This document shows positions 35,898 to 45,464 of a DNA stretch of 64,000 bases, piece after piece. The notes beneath the pieces were generated by a model that made no database searches, was not told the DNA's origin, and saw nothing but the letters and a program-made list of their open reading frames with translations. The DNA comes from Candidatus Vicinibacter proximus (GTDB taxonomy: Bacteria > Bacteroidota > Bacteroidia > Chitinophagales > Saprospiraceae), in contig JADJOE010000003.1 of the NCBI GenBank assembly GCA_016713905.1, positions 682,001 to 746,000 of the forward strand, given 5' to 3'. Each line of letters starts with the position of its first letter. Positions within the stretch are counted from its first letter, which is position 1. The translations under genes and the position numbers were made by a program.

Positions 35898-37086
35898 ACC
35901 CATGGAAATTACATCAGATTATATAAAATCATTAGCAGAGCGTATTGGTCCTGAAATCATCAACATCAGAAGAGATCTACATAAACATCCTGAGTTGTCT
36001 TTCCAAGAACACAGAACTTCTGCTTTAATTGGTCAAATCCTTACCGACTGGGGGGTGGAATACACAACTGGTTGGGCCAAAACAGGCATTGTTGGACAAA
36101 TTACCGGTGGGCTCACATCGGACAAAGTAATTGCTATCCGTGCCGATATGGATGCTTTACCCATCACAGAAAAAACGGACCTTCCGTTTTCCTCTGTACA
36201 CGAAGGTATAATGCATTCCTGCGGACATGACGTACACATGAGTTGTTTGCTCGGGGCCATTTATATTTTAAATCATACCAAATCCTCATGGGGTGGGATT
36301 GTAAAATTTATTTTCCAACCAGGTGAAGAGAAATTGCCGGGAGGAGCCTCTTTTTTAATAGAAGAAGGGGTTTTGACAAATCCAAAGCCTGATCTCATCT
36401 TAGGTCAACATGTTCAACCCAATATGGAGGCCGGAACTGCCGGAATATGTCCAGGAAATTCAATGGCATCCTGCGATGAGATCTACATTACCATAACCGG
36501 AAAGGGGGGACACGCGGGTATGCCGCATTTATGTATTGATCCGATCCAGGTTGCATCCCATTTTCTTATAGCTTCCCAATCCTTAATCAGTAAGGAAAAA
36601 GCACCGTTTGCCCCAGCAGTACTCAGTTTTGGCAAGGTGAATACCCTTGGAGGCGCGACAAACATCATTCCGGATGAAATTCGCTTGGAAGGTACACTCC
36701 GTTGTATGGATGAAGAATTAAGAATACACCTTTGGGAAAGAATAAAGGTTTTATTAAAAGCACAGTGTGCTGCATTTGGTGCTGATTTTGTTTTGAACAT
36801 AGAGAAAGGTTATCCGTGTTTGATTAACCAGGTAGAGGCTTCGGGCCAATGGATTAAGTACGCTGCAGATTATATTGGAAATGAGAATATTATGCATGTT
36901 CCTCCTCGACTGACTTCAGAAGATTTTGCCTATTATAGTCAGCAAATTCCGGCTTGTTTTTACCGGTTGGGAACCGGACGCTCTTCTAATGTGCATACTC
37001 CGGAATTCAAGGTGGATGAGCACGCAATTACAACCGGAGCAGGTTTAATGGCCTGGTTAAGCATACGTTTTTTACAATACACATAA
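35890..37086 (+). CDS. M20D-family amidohydrolase
   Basis: The 398-residue protein is full length for the N-acyl-amino-acid/IAA-amino-acid hydrolase group. Visible are RRDLHKHPELSFQEH, the metal-site MHSCGHDVHMS, FQPGEEKLPGGASFLIEEG, and GKGGHAGMPHL in the lid domain. It cleaves amide bonds of acylated amino acids in the cytoplasm using a dinuclear metal centre. It overlaps the fusion glycosyltransferase by 8 bases, so they share an mRNA although their tasks differ. Confidence 0.92.
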   Translation: MPEPMEITSDYIKSLAERIGPEIINIRRDLHKHPELSFQEHRTSALIGQILTDWGVEYTTGWAKTGIVGQITGGLTSDKVIAIRADMDALPITEKTDLPFSSVHEGIMHSCGHDVHMSCLLGAIYILNHTKSSWGGIVKFIFQPGEEKLPGGASFLIEEGVLTNPKPDLILGQHVQPNMEAGTAGICPGNSMASCDEIYITITGKGGHAGMPHLCIDPIQVASHFLIASQSLISKEKAPFAPAVLSFGKVNTLGGATNIIPDEIRLEGTLRCMDEELRIHLWERIKVLLKAQCAAFGADFVLNIEKGYPCLINQVEASGQWIKYAADYIGNENIMHVPPRLTSEDFAYYSQQIPACFYRLGTGRSSNVHTPEFKVDEHAITTGAGLMAWLSIRFLQYT

Positions 37087-37126
37087 AATATTTTTATAAT
37101 TTGTAACAACGTATTAGTCAAATTTT

Positions 37127-37134
37127 TATCTTTG
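37127..37134 (+). promoter_or_regulatory. Promoter -7 element for the NtrC-type regulator
   Basis: TATCTTTG matches TAnnTTTG, 33 bases upstream of the ATG at 37168. A TTTG at 37100-37103 is 23 bases further up, slightly far for a -33 element. Confidence 0.45.
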
Positions 37135-37167
37135 ACCCTAGTTAAACCATTTTAAGAATATATTCAA

Positions 37168-38439
37168 ATGGCGAGAATATTAATTGTTGATGATGAACAG
37201 AGTATCCGCAGGGTGCTCAGGGATATTTTAGAGTTAGAGAAATACCAGGTAGACGAGGCCGTTGATGGTTTGGATTGTCTGGTAAAACTCAAACAAAACG
37301 AATACGATGCCATCATTTTGGACATAAAAATGCCAAAAATGGACGGCATGGAAGCCTTGGATAAAATCCAACAATTGGCAACAGACACGCCGATTGTGAT
37401 GATAAGTGGCCATGCAACCATCGATACTGCGGTAGAAGCGGTTAAAAGAGGAGCGTATGATTTTATATCCAAACCACCGGATCTTAATCGACTTTTGATT
37501 ACCCTAAGAAACGCGATTGACAAATCGTCCCTGATCAGCGAAAAGAAATCTCTTCAAAAGAAGGTTTCTAAATTTAAAACACAGGAGATTGTTGGTGAAT
37601 CCAAATCCATCATGAAGGTTAGGGATACCATAGAGTTGGTAGCACCGACAGATGCAAGAGTTTTGATCACAGGGCAAAATGGTACGGGTAAAGAATTGGT
37701 TGCCAGATGGATTCACGAAAAAAGTAATCGTTCAAAGGGAAATATTGTCGAAGTGAATTGTGCGGCAATTCCTTCAGAGTTAATTGAATCAGAATTGTTT
37801 GGCCACGAAAAAGGTTCTTTTACTTCAGCCATAAAGCAGCGTTTGGGAAAATTTGAATTGGCCAATGGAGGAACTTTATTCCTGGATGAAATAGGGGACA
37901 TGAGTCTTTCTGCACAAGCCAAAGTACTTAGGGCCTTGCAAGAGAATAAAATTACCCGTGTTGGTGGCGACAAGGAAATTTCTGTCGATGTAAGAGTAAT
38001 TGCTGCAACAAATAAGGACCTGCGAGAAGAAATTGCAAGAGGGAAATTTAGAGAGGATCTTTACCATAGATTGGCGGTAATTATCATAGAAGTACCTTCA
38101 TTAAATGAACGGGTGGAAGACATTCCAATTCTTACGGAACATTTTATGGAGCACATTTGTCATGAATACGGCATGCCACCAAAAAGAATTGAAGATTCTG
38201 CCATTGAGGAATTGCAAAAATATAATTGGACAGGAAATATTCGTGAGCTGAGGAACGTGGTAGAAAGGTTAATTATCTTAAGCAAGCAAAAAATAAGCAG
38301 AAAAGAAGTACTTGATTTTGTTATTCCGGCCAGTCAAAGACACAATAAGTTTAAGGAATTATTTGAGCAATTTGATACAGTTCAGGAATTAAATGATTTT
38401 ATTCGTAAGGAGTTTACTGCTTATAAATCGGAAATTTAA
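37168..38439 (+). CDS. NtrC-type response regulator lacking the DNA-binding domain
   Basis: The 423-residue protein has a receiver domain (1-120; Asp51 in AIILDIKMPKMDG is the phospho-acceptor) and an AAA+ sigma-54 interaction domain (about 140-370). The AAA+ part has Walker A ITGQNGTGKE and Walker B GTLFLDEIGDM; the GAFTGA loop reads GSFTSA. After a short helix the protein stops at EFTAYKSEI, where relatives continue into a Fis-type helix-turn-helix. It is cytoplasmic. Either it acts without binding DNA, or it has lost promoter control. The partner kinase is not in the window. A terminator follows at once, so no frameshifted HTH is visible. Confidence 0.88.
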   Translation: MARILIVDDEQSIRRVLRDILELEKYQVDEAVDGLDCLVKLKQNEYDAIILDIKMPKMDGMEALDKIQQLATDTPIVMISGHATIDTAVEAVKRGAYDFISKPPDLNRLLITLRNAIDKSSLISEKKSLQKKVSKFKTQEIVGESKSIMKVRDTIELVAPTDARVLITGQNGTGKELVARWIHEKSNRSKGNIVEVNCAAIPSELIESELFGHEKGSFTSAIKQRLGKFELANGGTLFLDEIGDMSLSAQAKVLRALQENKITRVGGDKEISVDVRVIAATNKDLREEIARGKFREDLYHRLAVIIIEVPSLNERVEDIPILTEHFMEHICHEYGMPPKRIEDSAIEELQKYNWTGNIRELRNVVERLIILSKQKISRKEVLDFVIPASQRHNKFKELFEQFDTVQELNDFIRKEFTAYKSEI

Positions 38440-38460
38440 TTTCATTCAGATAAAATACCG

Positions 38461-38488
38461 GCCTGTCTTTCTACAAGACAGGCTTTTC
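38461..38488 (+). terminator. Rho-independent terminator after the NtrC-type gene
   Basis: GCCTGTCTT pairs perfectly with AAGACAGGC around TCTAC and is followed by TTTTCTTT. It separates the regulator from the LOG-family gene, which starts at 38506. Confidence 0.85.
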
Positions 38489-38505
38489 TTTGTAAATATG
38501 TTGCT

Positions 38506-39201
38506 ATGAAATCAATGAAACAATGGAGTCAACTGAAAGCGGAAAACAGTTGGACTATGTTCAAAGTATTGGCTGAACTCGTGGATGGATTTGAAACCAT
38601 GCAACGATTAGGCCCTTGTGTTTCTATTTTTGGATCAGCCAGAGTAGTTCCCGGTCATAAGCATTATGAATTGGCAAGAAGTATAGCTAATCGACTTACC
38701 GAAGAGGGTTTTGGCGTGATTACAGGCGGAGGTCCCGGCATCATGGAAGCAGCCAACAGGGGAGCTTCCGAGAAGAATGGAATATCGGTAGGCTTGAATA
38801 TATCTTTACCTTTTGAACAGTTCACTAATCAATACATTGACAAGGACAAGAATTTGCACCACAGGTATTTTTTTGTAAGAAAAGTGATGTTTGTAAAATA
38901 TTCTCAGGCGTTCATTGCCCTGCCGGGTGGTTTTGGAACCATGGATGAATTATTTGAAGTCCTAACCCTGACCCAGACCGGAAAGATCAATAAAGTCCCA
39001 ATTATTTTGGTTGGTACAGAGTTTTGGAGACCAATGAAAGACTGGATAACTGAAGTTATGGACAAGGAGTTTGGTTACATCTCATCAGGGGATATTAATT
39101 ATCTGCCTTTGGTGGATGAACCGGAACAAGTGGTAAAAATTATCAACGATTTCTATGGCGGAGACGGGTCAAAAGGATTGAGACCTACATTTGAACTATA
39201 G
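38506..39201 (+). CDS. LOG-family (TIGR00730-like) protein
   Basis: The 231-residue protein has the Rossmann-type LOG fold: CVSIFGSARVVPGHKHYELA, VITGGGPGIMEAANRGA and the catalytic signature LPGGFGTMDELFEVLTLTQTGK. Relatives are cytokinin-nucleotide phosphoribohydrolases or nucleotide 5'-monophosphate nucleosidases (as in PpnN), cleaving the base from the ribose phosphate. It is cytoplasmic. It is commonly mislabelled lysine decarboxylase. The in vivo substrate is not known. Confidence 0.9.
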   Translation: MKSMKQWSQLKAENSWTMFKVLAELVDGFETMQRLGPCVSIFGSARVVPGHKHYELARSIANRLTEEGFGVITGGGPGIMEAANRGASEKNGISVGLNISLPFEQFTNQYIDKDKNLHHRYFFVRKVMFVKYSQAFIALPGGFGTMDELFEVLTLTQTGKINKVPIILVGTEFWRPMKDWITEVMDKEFGYISSGDINYLPLVDEPEQVVKIINDFYGGDGSKGLRPTFEL

Positions 39202-39206
39202 CCAAT

Positions 39207-39692
39207 TTATCGCACAAAATTTCCACACCCATAGTGCTCTTTTCCATTTTTAAGCAAAGTAATTCTGCCGTTGTGTTCTACTTTCTTACTGTCTGAACAT
39301 GCCGCTCTTTCTAAAAAAAATTGAGCATCAATTTTAACGCCTTGGTTATCTAATTGTCCTACAAAGAACTCTCCGGGCATGGAAGGATTTTCACTTTCCA
39401 TTTTTTGCATCAGTCCGATGTATGTGTCGTTTTCATCTTCCAGTTTCAACTGAACTTCAAAAATATTATTCTGAATGTTGCCTATTTTAACACTCCATTT
39501 TGGCACTTCACCAAAACCTTGGAAATAGGGTATGGCATCACTTTCCACATCGGTAATATTTCCTTGAGGATTTGCTGGTTTTTCGTTTTGAGTTGAATTC
39601 TGTACGTTGTTTTGACTGGGATCAAATCTGTTCTTAGAGGTGCATGAGCATAGAACTACAACAAGAAATATTAAAAATTTTATATACTGCAT
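39207..39692 (-). CDS. Small lipoprotein, unknown
   Basis: I chose the ATG at 39692, giving a signal MQYIKFLIFLVVVLCSC with lipobox Cys at residue 17; an upstream TTG is less likely. A Asn/Gln-rich linker (about 20-40) leads to a compact beta-rich domain with PKWSVKIGNIQNNIFEVQLK and a Cys pair in ERAACSDSKK and KEHYGCGNFVR. This fits the pattern of small Bacteroidota lipoproteins related to COG3650/META-like domains, but the family is not certain. It stands between two oppositely arranged genes and likely has its own promoter. Confidence 0.65.
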   Translation of the reverse strand: MQYIKFLIFLVVVLCSCTSKNRFDPSQNNVQNSTQNEKPANPQGNITDVESDAIPYFQGFGEVPKWSVKIGNIQNNIFEVQLKLEDENDTYIGLMQKMESENPSMPGEFFVGQLDNQGVKIDAQFFLERAACSDSKKVEHNGRITLLKNGKEHYGCGNFVR

Positions 39693-39742
39693 ATTTTCTG
39701 ATTTTTGTAAGGATAACAAATGATCGTAATGAACGTTTAGGC

Positions 39743-40729
39743 TTAGTTTCTACGTTCCAATACCAGGATAACAAATTCAATTAATCTAGATTTTTGCGCC
39801 TCATTCAACGGAAGGTTTTCAATCATGTCAAAACATTTTTTTTTATAGGCCAGATACATTTCATTTACTTTTTCTTTGATGCCAAGTTGTGAAAACCGGA
39901 ATTCAATAGTTTCTAGTTTGTCAGGATGGTCTTCGTGATATGCATCGAGTAAAACTTTTTTTTGATCTTCTTCCGTAGCTTCCAATGCAGCCAGTATTAA
40001 GGCGGACTTTTTTTTCTTCAGAATGTCCCCACCTTTTACTTTACCGGTAAGTTGTAGATCTCCATAAAAATCCAACCAATCATCATGAATTTGGAAACCT
40101 ATGCCGAGGGTTGTCCCAAGTTCATATAGTTTTTCGGAGACTTCCTCTCTTTGATTCGCCAACTTTGCCCCCATTTGAAAAGCACATCCAAGTAAAACTG
40201 AAGTTTTTAATCGGATCATATTTAAATATTCACCCAGTCCCACCTCCTCCAATTGCTCAAAACTCATGTCTAGACTTTGCCCTTCGCAAACATCCATGGC
40301 GGTTTTTAAAAACAAATCCAATACACCGGTCACCCCCATTTTTTCTTGTGATTTTGAAACCAATCGGCACGATTCAATCAGCATTGCATCACCTGAAAGT
40401 ATGGCTTGGTTGACACCAAATTTTCTATAAACTGTTTCTTTCCCTCTGCGTATCGTGGAGTCATCCATGATATCATCATGTACTAAAGTAAAGTTATGGA
40501 ATAATTCAAGTCCATAAGCAGCGTTAAGTGCCACGCTTAAATCTTCTTTCCATAAATTAAATATCATCAGCAAAGCTGCAGGTCTTAATTTCTTTCCTTC
40601 CTGATGCATGATGTAACCAACGGGAGCATATAAATCAGTCGGATTCTTATCCCAATTTACCAAGCCGGAATGGTGCTCATAGATATTAACGATCTCAGGA
40701 AACGATTTTAAATTTGTACTTTCACTCAT
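39743..40729 (-). CDS. Polyprenyl (trans-isoprenyl) diphosphate synthase
   Basis: I chose the ATG at 40729 (MSESTNLKSFPEIVNIYEHH), giving 328 residues and leaving 3 bases to the divergent amidohydrolase; a TTG further up would overlap it. The two Asp-rich motifs are DDIMDDSTIRRGK (about residues 85-97) and HDDWLDFYGD (about 210), with Lys/Arg/His residues for diphosphate binding around GKKLRPA. It condenses isopentenyl units to make polyprenyl diphosphate for quinone side chains or lipid carriers. Chain length cannot be deduced reliably. Confidence 0.9.
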   Translation of the reverse strand: MSESTNLKSFPEIVNIYEHHSGLVNWDKNPTDLYAPVGYIMHQEGKKLRPAALLMIFNLWKEDLSVALNAAYGLELFHNFTLVHDDIMDDSTIRRGKETVYRKFGVNQAILSGDAMLIESCRLVSKSQEKMGVTGVLDLFLKTAMDVCEGQSLDMSFEQLEEVGLGEYLNMIRLKTSVLLGCAFQMGAKLANQREEVSEKLYELGTTLGIGFQIHDDWLDFYGDLQLTGKVKGGDILKKKKSALILAALEATEEDQKKVLLDAYHEDHPDKLETIEFRFSQLGIKEKVNEMYLAYKKKCFDMIENLPLNEAQKSRLIEFVILVLERRN

Positions 40730-40732
40730 ATT

Positions 40733-42421
40733 ATGAAAAAACAACTCGGTCTATTACTATTTGCTTTATTATTTTCTTTTTGCGCATGCAAAGTAAAGGA
40801 AAATGCAGATCTCATCCTGCTAAATGGTGCAATTTATACTGCGGACAGTCTTGATCATGTTTTTTCAGCCATGGCCATAGGAAAGGATAAAGTAATGGCC
40901 ATAGGTTCGGATAAGGAGATGATGATGTTGAAATCCGAAAATACAAAAACGATTGACCTGGGAGGAAAATTTGTCATGCCGGGATTAAATGAAGGCCACG
41001 CGCATTTTTTGGCACTTGGGAAAAGCATGATTAACATAGATTTACAAGAAACTCGTTCGTGGGAGGAAATTGTTCTTAAGGTTGCTGTTAAAACCAAGCA
41101 ATTGCCTGTTGGGGCATGGATTGAAGGCCGTGGATGGCATCAGGACAAATGGAAGGCTTCTTCGGATTTAAAATTTAATGGCTACCCATACCATGATTTG
41201 CTTTCTGCAGCCAGTCCTGCGCATCCTGTGGTACTTTATCATGCAAGTGGTCATGCGCTTATTGCTAATGGAAAGGCAATGGAATTGTCCGGAATAAATC
41301 AAGAAACTACTTCTCCGGTTGGCGGAAGAATTGTGAAGGATAAACAAGGCAAACTCACCGGTGTTTTTGAGGAAAATGCCATGGGGTTAATAGAAAGGGC
41401 GCTGGATGAATATGAACAAAAAAGTTCGCCGCAGGAAGTGTATGAATTGGTGAAGAAACAGGTAAGAATGGCGGTTGAAAAATCCCTGGAATATGGCATT
41501 ACCAGTTTTCAGGATGCCGGAAGTAGTCTGAAGCAAATCAATTTGTTACACAGTCTTTCTGAGAAGGGAGAAATTCCCATTAGATTAAATGTCATGTTTT
41601 ATGAAAATCCTGAATCTGCTATTAAAAAAATGGATTCTCTGCCATTTCATAGTTACAATCAGGAAATGTTTCGCGCAGCTTCCATTAAAGCCTATGTGGA
41701 TGGGGCATTAGGCTCTTATGGTGCCTGGCTTCAGGAAGACTATGCAGACAACCCCGGCGTAAAAGGGCAGACATTGGTTCCTGTTGAAATGCTTGCAAAC
41801 CTTGCTGTTAAAGCAAAGTCCCTGGGCCTTCAGGTTTGTATGCACGCCATAGGGGACAAAGGCAATAATGAAGTCTTGAATATTTATGAAAAAGCAGGAA
41901 TAGGTCCGGAAAACAGATGGCGGATCGAACACGCACAACATTTACACAGAGAAGATATTCCAAGGTTTAATGCGCTTGGTGTAATTGCATCCATGCAAGC
42001 CATACATTGTACAAGTGATGCGCCTTTTGTGGTCAAACGTCTTGGGCAGGAAAGAGCCAAATCCAGTTCTTATATTTGGAGGTCTCTACTGGATGCAGGC
42101 GTTCACTTTGCGAATGGCACAGATGCCCCTGTAGAAAAGATTAATCCTTTTGAGTGCATTTATGCCGCCATAACCCGTAAAAGATTGGATAACGGAATGG
42201 AATTTTTTCCAGAAGAGAAAATGACGCGCACCGAAGCTTTGAAATCTTACACCATTTGGAATGCTTATGCCTCTTTTGAGGAAAACCTAAAAGGTAACTT
42301 AGTCCCCGGAAAAAAAGCTGATTTTATAGTCTTAGACAAAAATCTACTCCAATGCCCAGATCTGGAAGTACCGCTTACAAAAGTATTGTCCGTTTATATA
42401 GATGGCAAGAAAATCCGTTAA
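40733..42421 (+). CDS. Amidohydrolase_3 family (YtcJ-like) lipoprotein
   Basis: The 562-residue protein has a lipoprotein signal (MKKQLGLLLFALLFSFCAC) and the YtcJ-like metal-dependent hydrolase pattern: DLILLNGAIYTADSLDHVF, the metal His in GLNEGHAHFLALGKSM, the HQDK in GRGWHQDKWKA, CMHAIGDKG, RIEHAQHLHREDI and NGTDAPVEKINPF. Members hydrolyse amides or related bonds, often of unknown substrate. Export to the periplasm is suggested by the signal. The 3-base head-to-head spacing with the synthase gene means their promoters must lie inside each other's coding region or be shared. Confidence 0.88.
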   Translation: MKKQLGLLLFALLFSFCACKVKENADLILLNGAIYTADSLDHVFSAMAIGKDKVMAIGSDKEMMMLKSENTKTIDLGGKFVMPGLNEGHAHFLALGKSMINIDLQETRSWEEIVLKVAVKTKQLPVGAWIEGRGWHQDKWKASSDLKFNGYPYHDLLSAASPAHPVVLYHASGHALIANGKAMELSGINQETTSPVGGRIVKDKQGKLTGVFEENAMGLIERALDEYEQKSSPQEVYELVKKQVRMAVEKSLEYGITSFQDAGSSLKQINLLHSLSEKGEIPIRLNVMFYENPESAIKKMDSLPFHSYNQEMFRAASIKAYVDGALGSYGAWLQEDYADNPGVKGQTLVPVEMLANLAVKAKSLGLQVCMHAIGDKGNNEVLNIYEKAGIGPENRWRIEHAQHLHREDIPRFNALGVIASMQAIHCTSDAPFVVKRLGQERAKSSSYIWRSLLDAGVHFANGTDAPVEKINPFECIYAAITRKRLDNGMEFFPEEKMTRTEALKSYTIWNAYASFEENLKGNLVPGKKADFIVLDKNLLQCPDLEVPLTKVLSVYIDGKKIR

Positions 42422-42457
42422 CCCAAACGCATAAAATGGATTTGGAAGGGAACCTAT

Positions 42458-42937
42458 TTAAGGCAATTTCCAATTTATTGTGTTTTCTTTTCTGGATAAT
42501 TGATATGTTTTATGAAAATTCCCTTGATAATAATGAACAATATTTAATTGATCTGGAATAATTTCTGTAAGAAAATTATTAACCACATTTATTTCCAGTG
42601 GCGTTGGAATAATTTGTTTGGATTCAAAATAAATTATAGTTGCTTCTTCTTCATTTTCAAATCCCAGATATTCCAATTCAATATTTTTTTGTTGAATGGT
42701 AATCTTAAGTTTGTTGATTAGGTATTCCTGAATGAGTTTGTCATTAAGATCCAGACTTGCTTGGTTTTTCAAATCGGGTTTTTGTTCAGAATCCTTTTTT
42801 AAGGCTTTCTCAAGATCATCCGTAAAGATCTTGCAACTGATCTCCAAATGCCTGGAAACCTCATTATGATTAATTTTGGTAACACTGACATAAAAAGGAT
42901 GAATAAGGACCAAAATGGCTTGCAAAAGGGCAGACAT
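42458..42937 (-). CDS. DUF6702-family protein
   Basis: From the ATG at 42937 the protein is 159 residues: MSALLQAILVLIHPFYVSV, a hydrophobic N-terminus, then KINHNEVSRHLEISCKIFTDDLEKALKK and DKLIQEYLINKLKI, the core of DUF6702. A TTG 20 codons upstream falls within TATCTTTG (plus-strand 42995-43002 read in reverse), a probable promoter, so the shorter form is preferred. It is predicted to be exported. It is divergent from the M1 peptidase, a pairing I recall from Bacteroidota genomes, which suggests a linked role. Confidence 0.75.
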   Translation of the reverse strand: MSALLQAILVLIHPFYVSVTKINHNEVSRHLEISCKIFTDDLEKALKKDSEQKPDLKNQASLDLNDKLIQEYLINKLKITIQQKNIELEYLGFENEEEATIIYFESKQIIPTPLEINVVNNFLTEIIPDQLNIVHYYQGNFHKTYQLSRKENTINWKLP

Positions 42938-43006
42938 GGGTAAAATTTTATATATACTACGAACCAATTCGTAGATTTTTGTAATTTTGACAGTCAAAGA
43001 TAGTTA

Positions 43007-45421
43007 ATGAAAAGAAATATAACCCTCCGTTGCTATTGGTCCCTTTGTTTTTCCTTATTGATTTTGTTCATTTCTTATGGCCAAAATATTCAAAATAACC
43101 CAAAATCCAATCACGGGAATAAGTTTGAACAATTGGGAATCATTTTGCCGGACGCCAACTCTTTTAGAAATGCAGCTGGAGCGCCTGGTTCCCGGTACTG
43201 GCAGATGAAGGCGGATTATTCCATCGATGCATTCCTGGATGAAGAGAATTTAGTGATGAAAGGAGAAGAGTGGATTGTTTACCATAATCAATCCCCGGAT
43301 CCATTGGATTATGTTTGGTTACAACTCGATGAAAATGAAAATCGCCCGGAGGCTGAAAGTAACTATATTGATGGCGGCAAGTTTTCTCCTCCATTTACTG
43401 ATCAATCTTTGAAGTCTTTACGATCTGCTGACCAGTTAGTTGGACATGGTGTACACATTTTTCAGGTAAAAGACCAATCTGGGAACCCCATGGTGTATGA
43501 GATTAACCAGACCATGATGAGGGTGAATCTCAACAAAACTCTATTGCCAGGAAAGAAATTAAAGTTCTTTGTCAGTTGGTCTTATAAAATACCGGACAGA
43601 ATGAAGCTTGGAGGTAGAGGAGGGCTGGAGTATTTTGAAGAGGACGGAAATCATTTGTTTACGATTGCACAATGGTATCCCCGCATGTGTGTTTATTCTG
43701 ATTTTCAGGGATGGCAGAATAAGCAATTTACCGGAAGGGCGGAGTTTGCATTGGCTTTTGGAGATTTTGATGTAAGAATTAATGTTCCATCCGACCATAT
43801 AGTTGCTGCTACAGGGGAATGTCAGAATTACCAAAAAATCTTGAACGCAAATCAATTTGCAAGGTGGAAACGCGCAGAGACTTCGACGGAACCGGTAGAA
43901 ATCGTTTTGTTGGATGAAGCCCGGAATGCGGAAAAAAATAAATCGCTTGAAAGAAAGATATGGCATTACAAAGCAAAGAATGTCCGGGATTTTGCATTTG
44001 GTTCTTCCAGAAAATTCATCTGGGATGCAATGAAGATTGTCGTGGCCGGCAAACCGATTATGTGCATGAGTTACTATCCCAAAGAAGCATATGGCTTATA
44101 TCGCAAATTTTCTACAAAAGTGGTGGCACATACCATTCGTACATACTCAAAGTATACGGTGGATTATCCCTATCCGGTAGCCATAAGTGTGGAAGCGTCA
44201 AACGGGATGGAATATCCTATGATTTGTTTCAATGGTGGCCGAACAGAGAAAGATGGGACCTATTCTGAAGGAACAAAGTATGGGATGTTAGGCGTGGTTA
44301 TTCATGAAGTCGGGCATAATTTCTTTCCCATGATCATCAACAGCGACGAACGTCAGTGGACATGGATGGATGAAGGACTCAACACTTTTGTACAATATCT
44401 TACCCAGGAAGAATTTGACAACAATTATCCTTCTGCACGGGGACCGGCACATAAAATCGTGGATTATATGAGTCTGCCGAAAGAACAATTGGAACCCATA
44501 ATGACCAACAGTGAAAATCTGATACATTTTGGTTCAAATGCATATCATAAGACAGCTACGGCATTGAATATTCTGAGAGAAACAATAATGGGCAGAACCT
44601 TATTTGATTATGCCTTTAAACAATATGCACAGCGTTGGAAATTAAAACATCCGACTCCAGCCGATTTCTTCAGAACCATGGAGGATGCATCTGGCGTAGA
44701 TCTGGATTGGTTTTGGCGGGCTTGGTTCTTTGGTATTGATCCTGTAGACATTTCTATAGATTCTGTAAAAGTATATGCATTCACAAATAAGGAAGTGGTA
44801 TCGGACAGCAGCTTAAACAAATCCACAAGTGTAATGGATGCCAGGACACAGTCAGAATTTTTCAGTATTCCAAAAAATTTTGTGCCTATTACTAAAATAC
44901 GGAATAAAGCAAGTGGAACAAATTTCCTTGTAGATATGGATACTACACTTAGGGACTTTTATTATTATTATAATGTGCCCGCTAAAGAAGAGTTTACGGG
45001 GGTGAGGCAGCCTCGCCAGGTGAAGAATCGCGGAGAATTATTGTCTGACTCTTTATTCAGTATGTATCAGGATCAGTTTGTTTATGAAATTTATTTTTCT
45101 AATATAGGTGGCACGGTAATGCCAATAATTCTTCAATGGAATTATGAAGATGGGACAAGTGAAGTGGAGAGAATTCATGCATACATTTGGCGAAAAAATG
45201 AAGATCAGGTGGTAAAGTCTTTTTTGAAAAATAAAAAAGTAAAATCCATTGAATTGGATCCTTATTTGGAAACAGCCGATATAAATTTAAGTAACAACTA
45301 TTGGTTAAAGTCTGCAGAACCATCCAGATTTGAAATTTTCAAATCCGGAAGAACAGGCAATCGAAGAGGTTCAGGTGGTGGTGCTCCAAATCCAATGCAA
45401 AAGGCAAAAAGCAATAAATAA
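43007..45421 (+). CDS. M1-family (gluzincin) metallopeptidase
   Basis: The 804-residue protein has a signal peptide (MKRNITLRCYWSLCFSLLILFISYG). The N-terminal domain (about 65-260) has the beta-saddle of M1 enzymes. The catalytic domain carries VIHEVGHNFFP (zinc HExxH) and WTWMDEGLNTFVQYL (third ligand Glu), with EASNGMEYPMICFNGG in the position of the GxMEN exopeptidase loop, here GMEYP. It probably acts as an aminopeptidase outside the cytoplasm. The Gly/Arg-rich tail (RTGNRRGSGGGAP) is extra. It is divergent from the DUF6702 gene. Confidence 0.9.
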   Translation: MKRNITLRCYWSLCFSLLILFISYGQNIQNNPKSNHGNKFEQLGIILPDANSFRNAAGAPGSRYWQMKADYSIDAFLDEENLVMKGEEWIVYHNQSPDPLDYVWLQLDENENRPEAESNYIDGGKFSPPFTDQSLKSLRSADQLVGHGVHIFQVKDQSGNPMVYEINQTMMRVNLNKTLLPGKKLKFFVSWSYKIPDRMKLGGRGGLEYFEEDGNHLFTIAQWYPRMCVYSDFQGWQNKQFTGRAEFALAFGDFDVRINVPSDHIVAATGECQNYQKILNANQFARWKRAETSTEPVEIVLLDEARNAEKNKSLERKIWHYKAKNVRDFAFGSSRKFIWDAMKIVVAGKPIMCMSYYPKEAYGLYRKFSTKVVAHTIRTYSKYTVDYPYPVAISVEASNGMEYPMICFNGGRTEKDGTYSEGTKYGMLGVVIHEVGHNFFPMIINSDERQWTWMDEGLNTFVQYLTQEEFDNNYPSARGPAHKIVDYMSLPKEQLEPIMTNSENLIHFGSNAYHKTATALNILRETIMGRTLFDYAFKQYAQRWKLKHPTPADFFRTMEDASGVDLDWFWRAWFFGIDPVDISIDSVKVYAFTNKEVVSDSSLNKSTSVMDARTQSEFFSIPKNFVPITKIRNKASGTNFLVDMDTTLRDFYYYYNVPAKEEFTGVRQPRQVKNRGELLSDSLFSMYQDQFVYEIYFSNIGGTVMPIILQWNYEDGTSEVERIHAYIWRKNEDQVVKSFLKNKKVKSIELDPYLETADINLSNNYWLKSAEPSRFEIFKSGRTGNRRGSGGGAPNPMQKAKSNK

Positions 45422-45464
45422 TTCAGGATCAATTCAAGAAGTAAAATTTACGGTATGCTGTAAA

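Noticed and set aside
38506..39201. Lysine decarboxylase annotation for the LOG-family protein
   Set aside because: The PGGFGTMDE signature belongs to the nucleotide-cleaving LOG family; no pyridoxal phosphate site is present.
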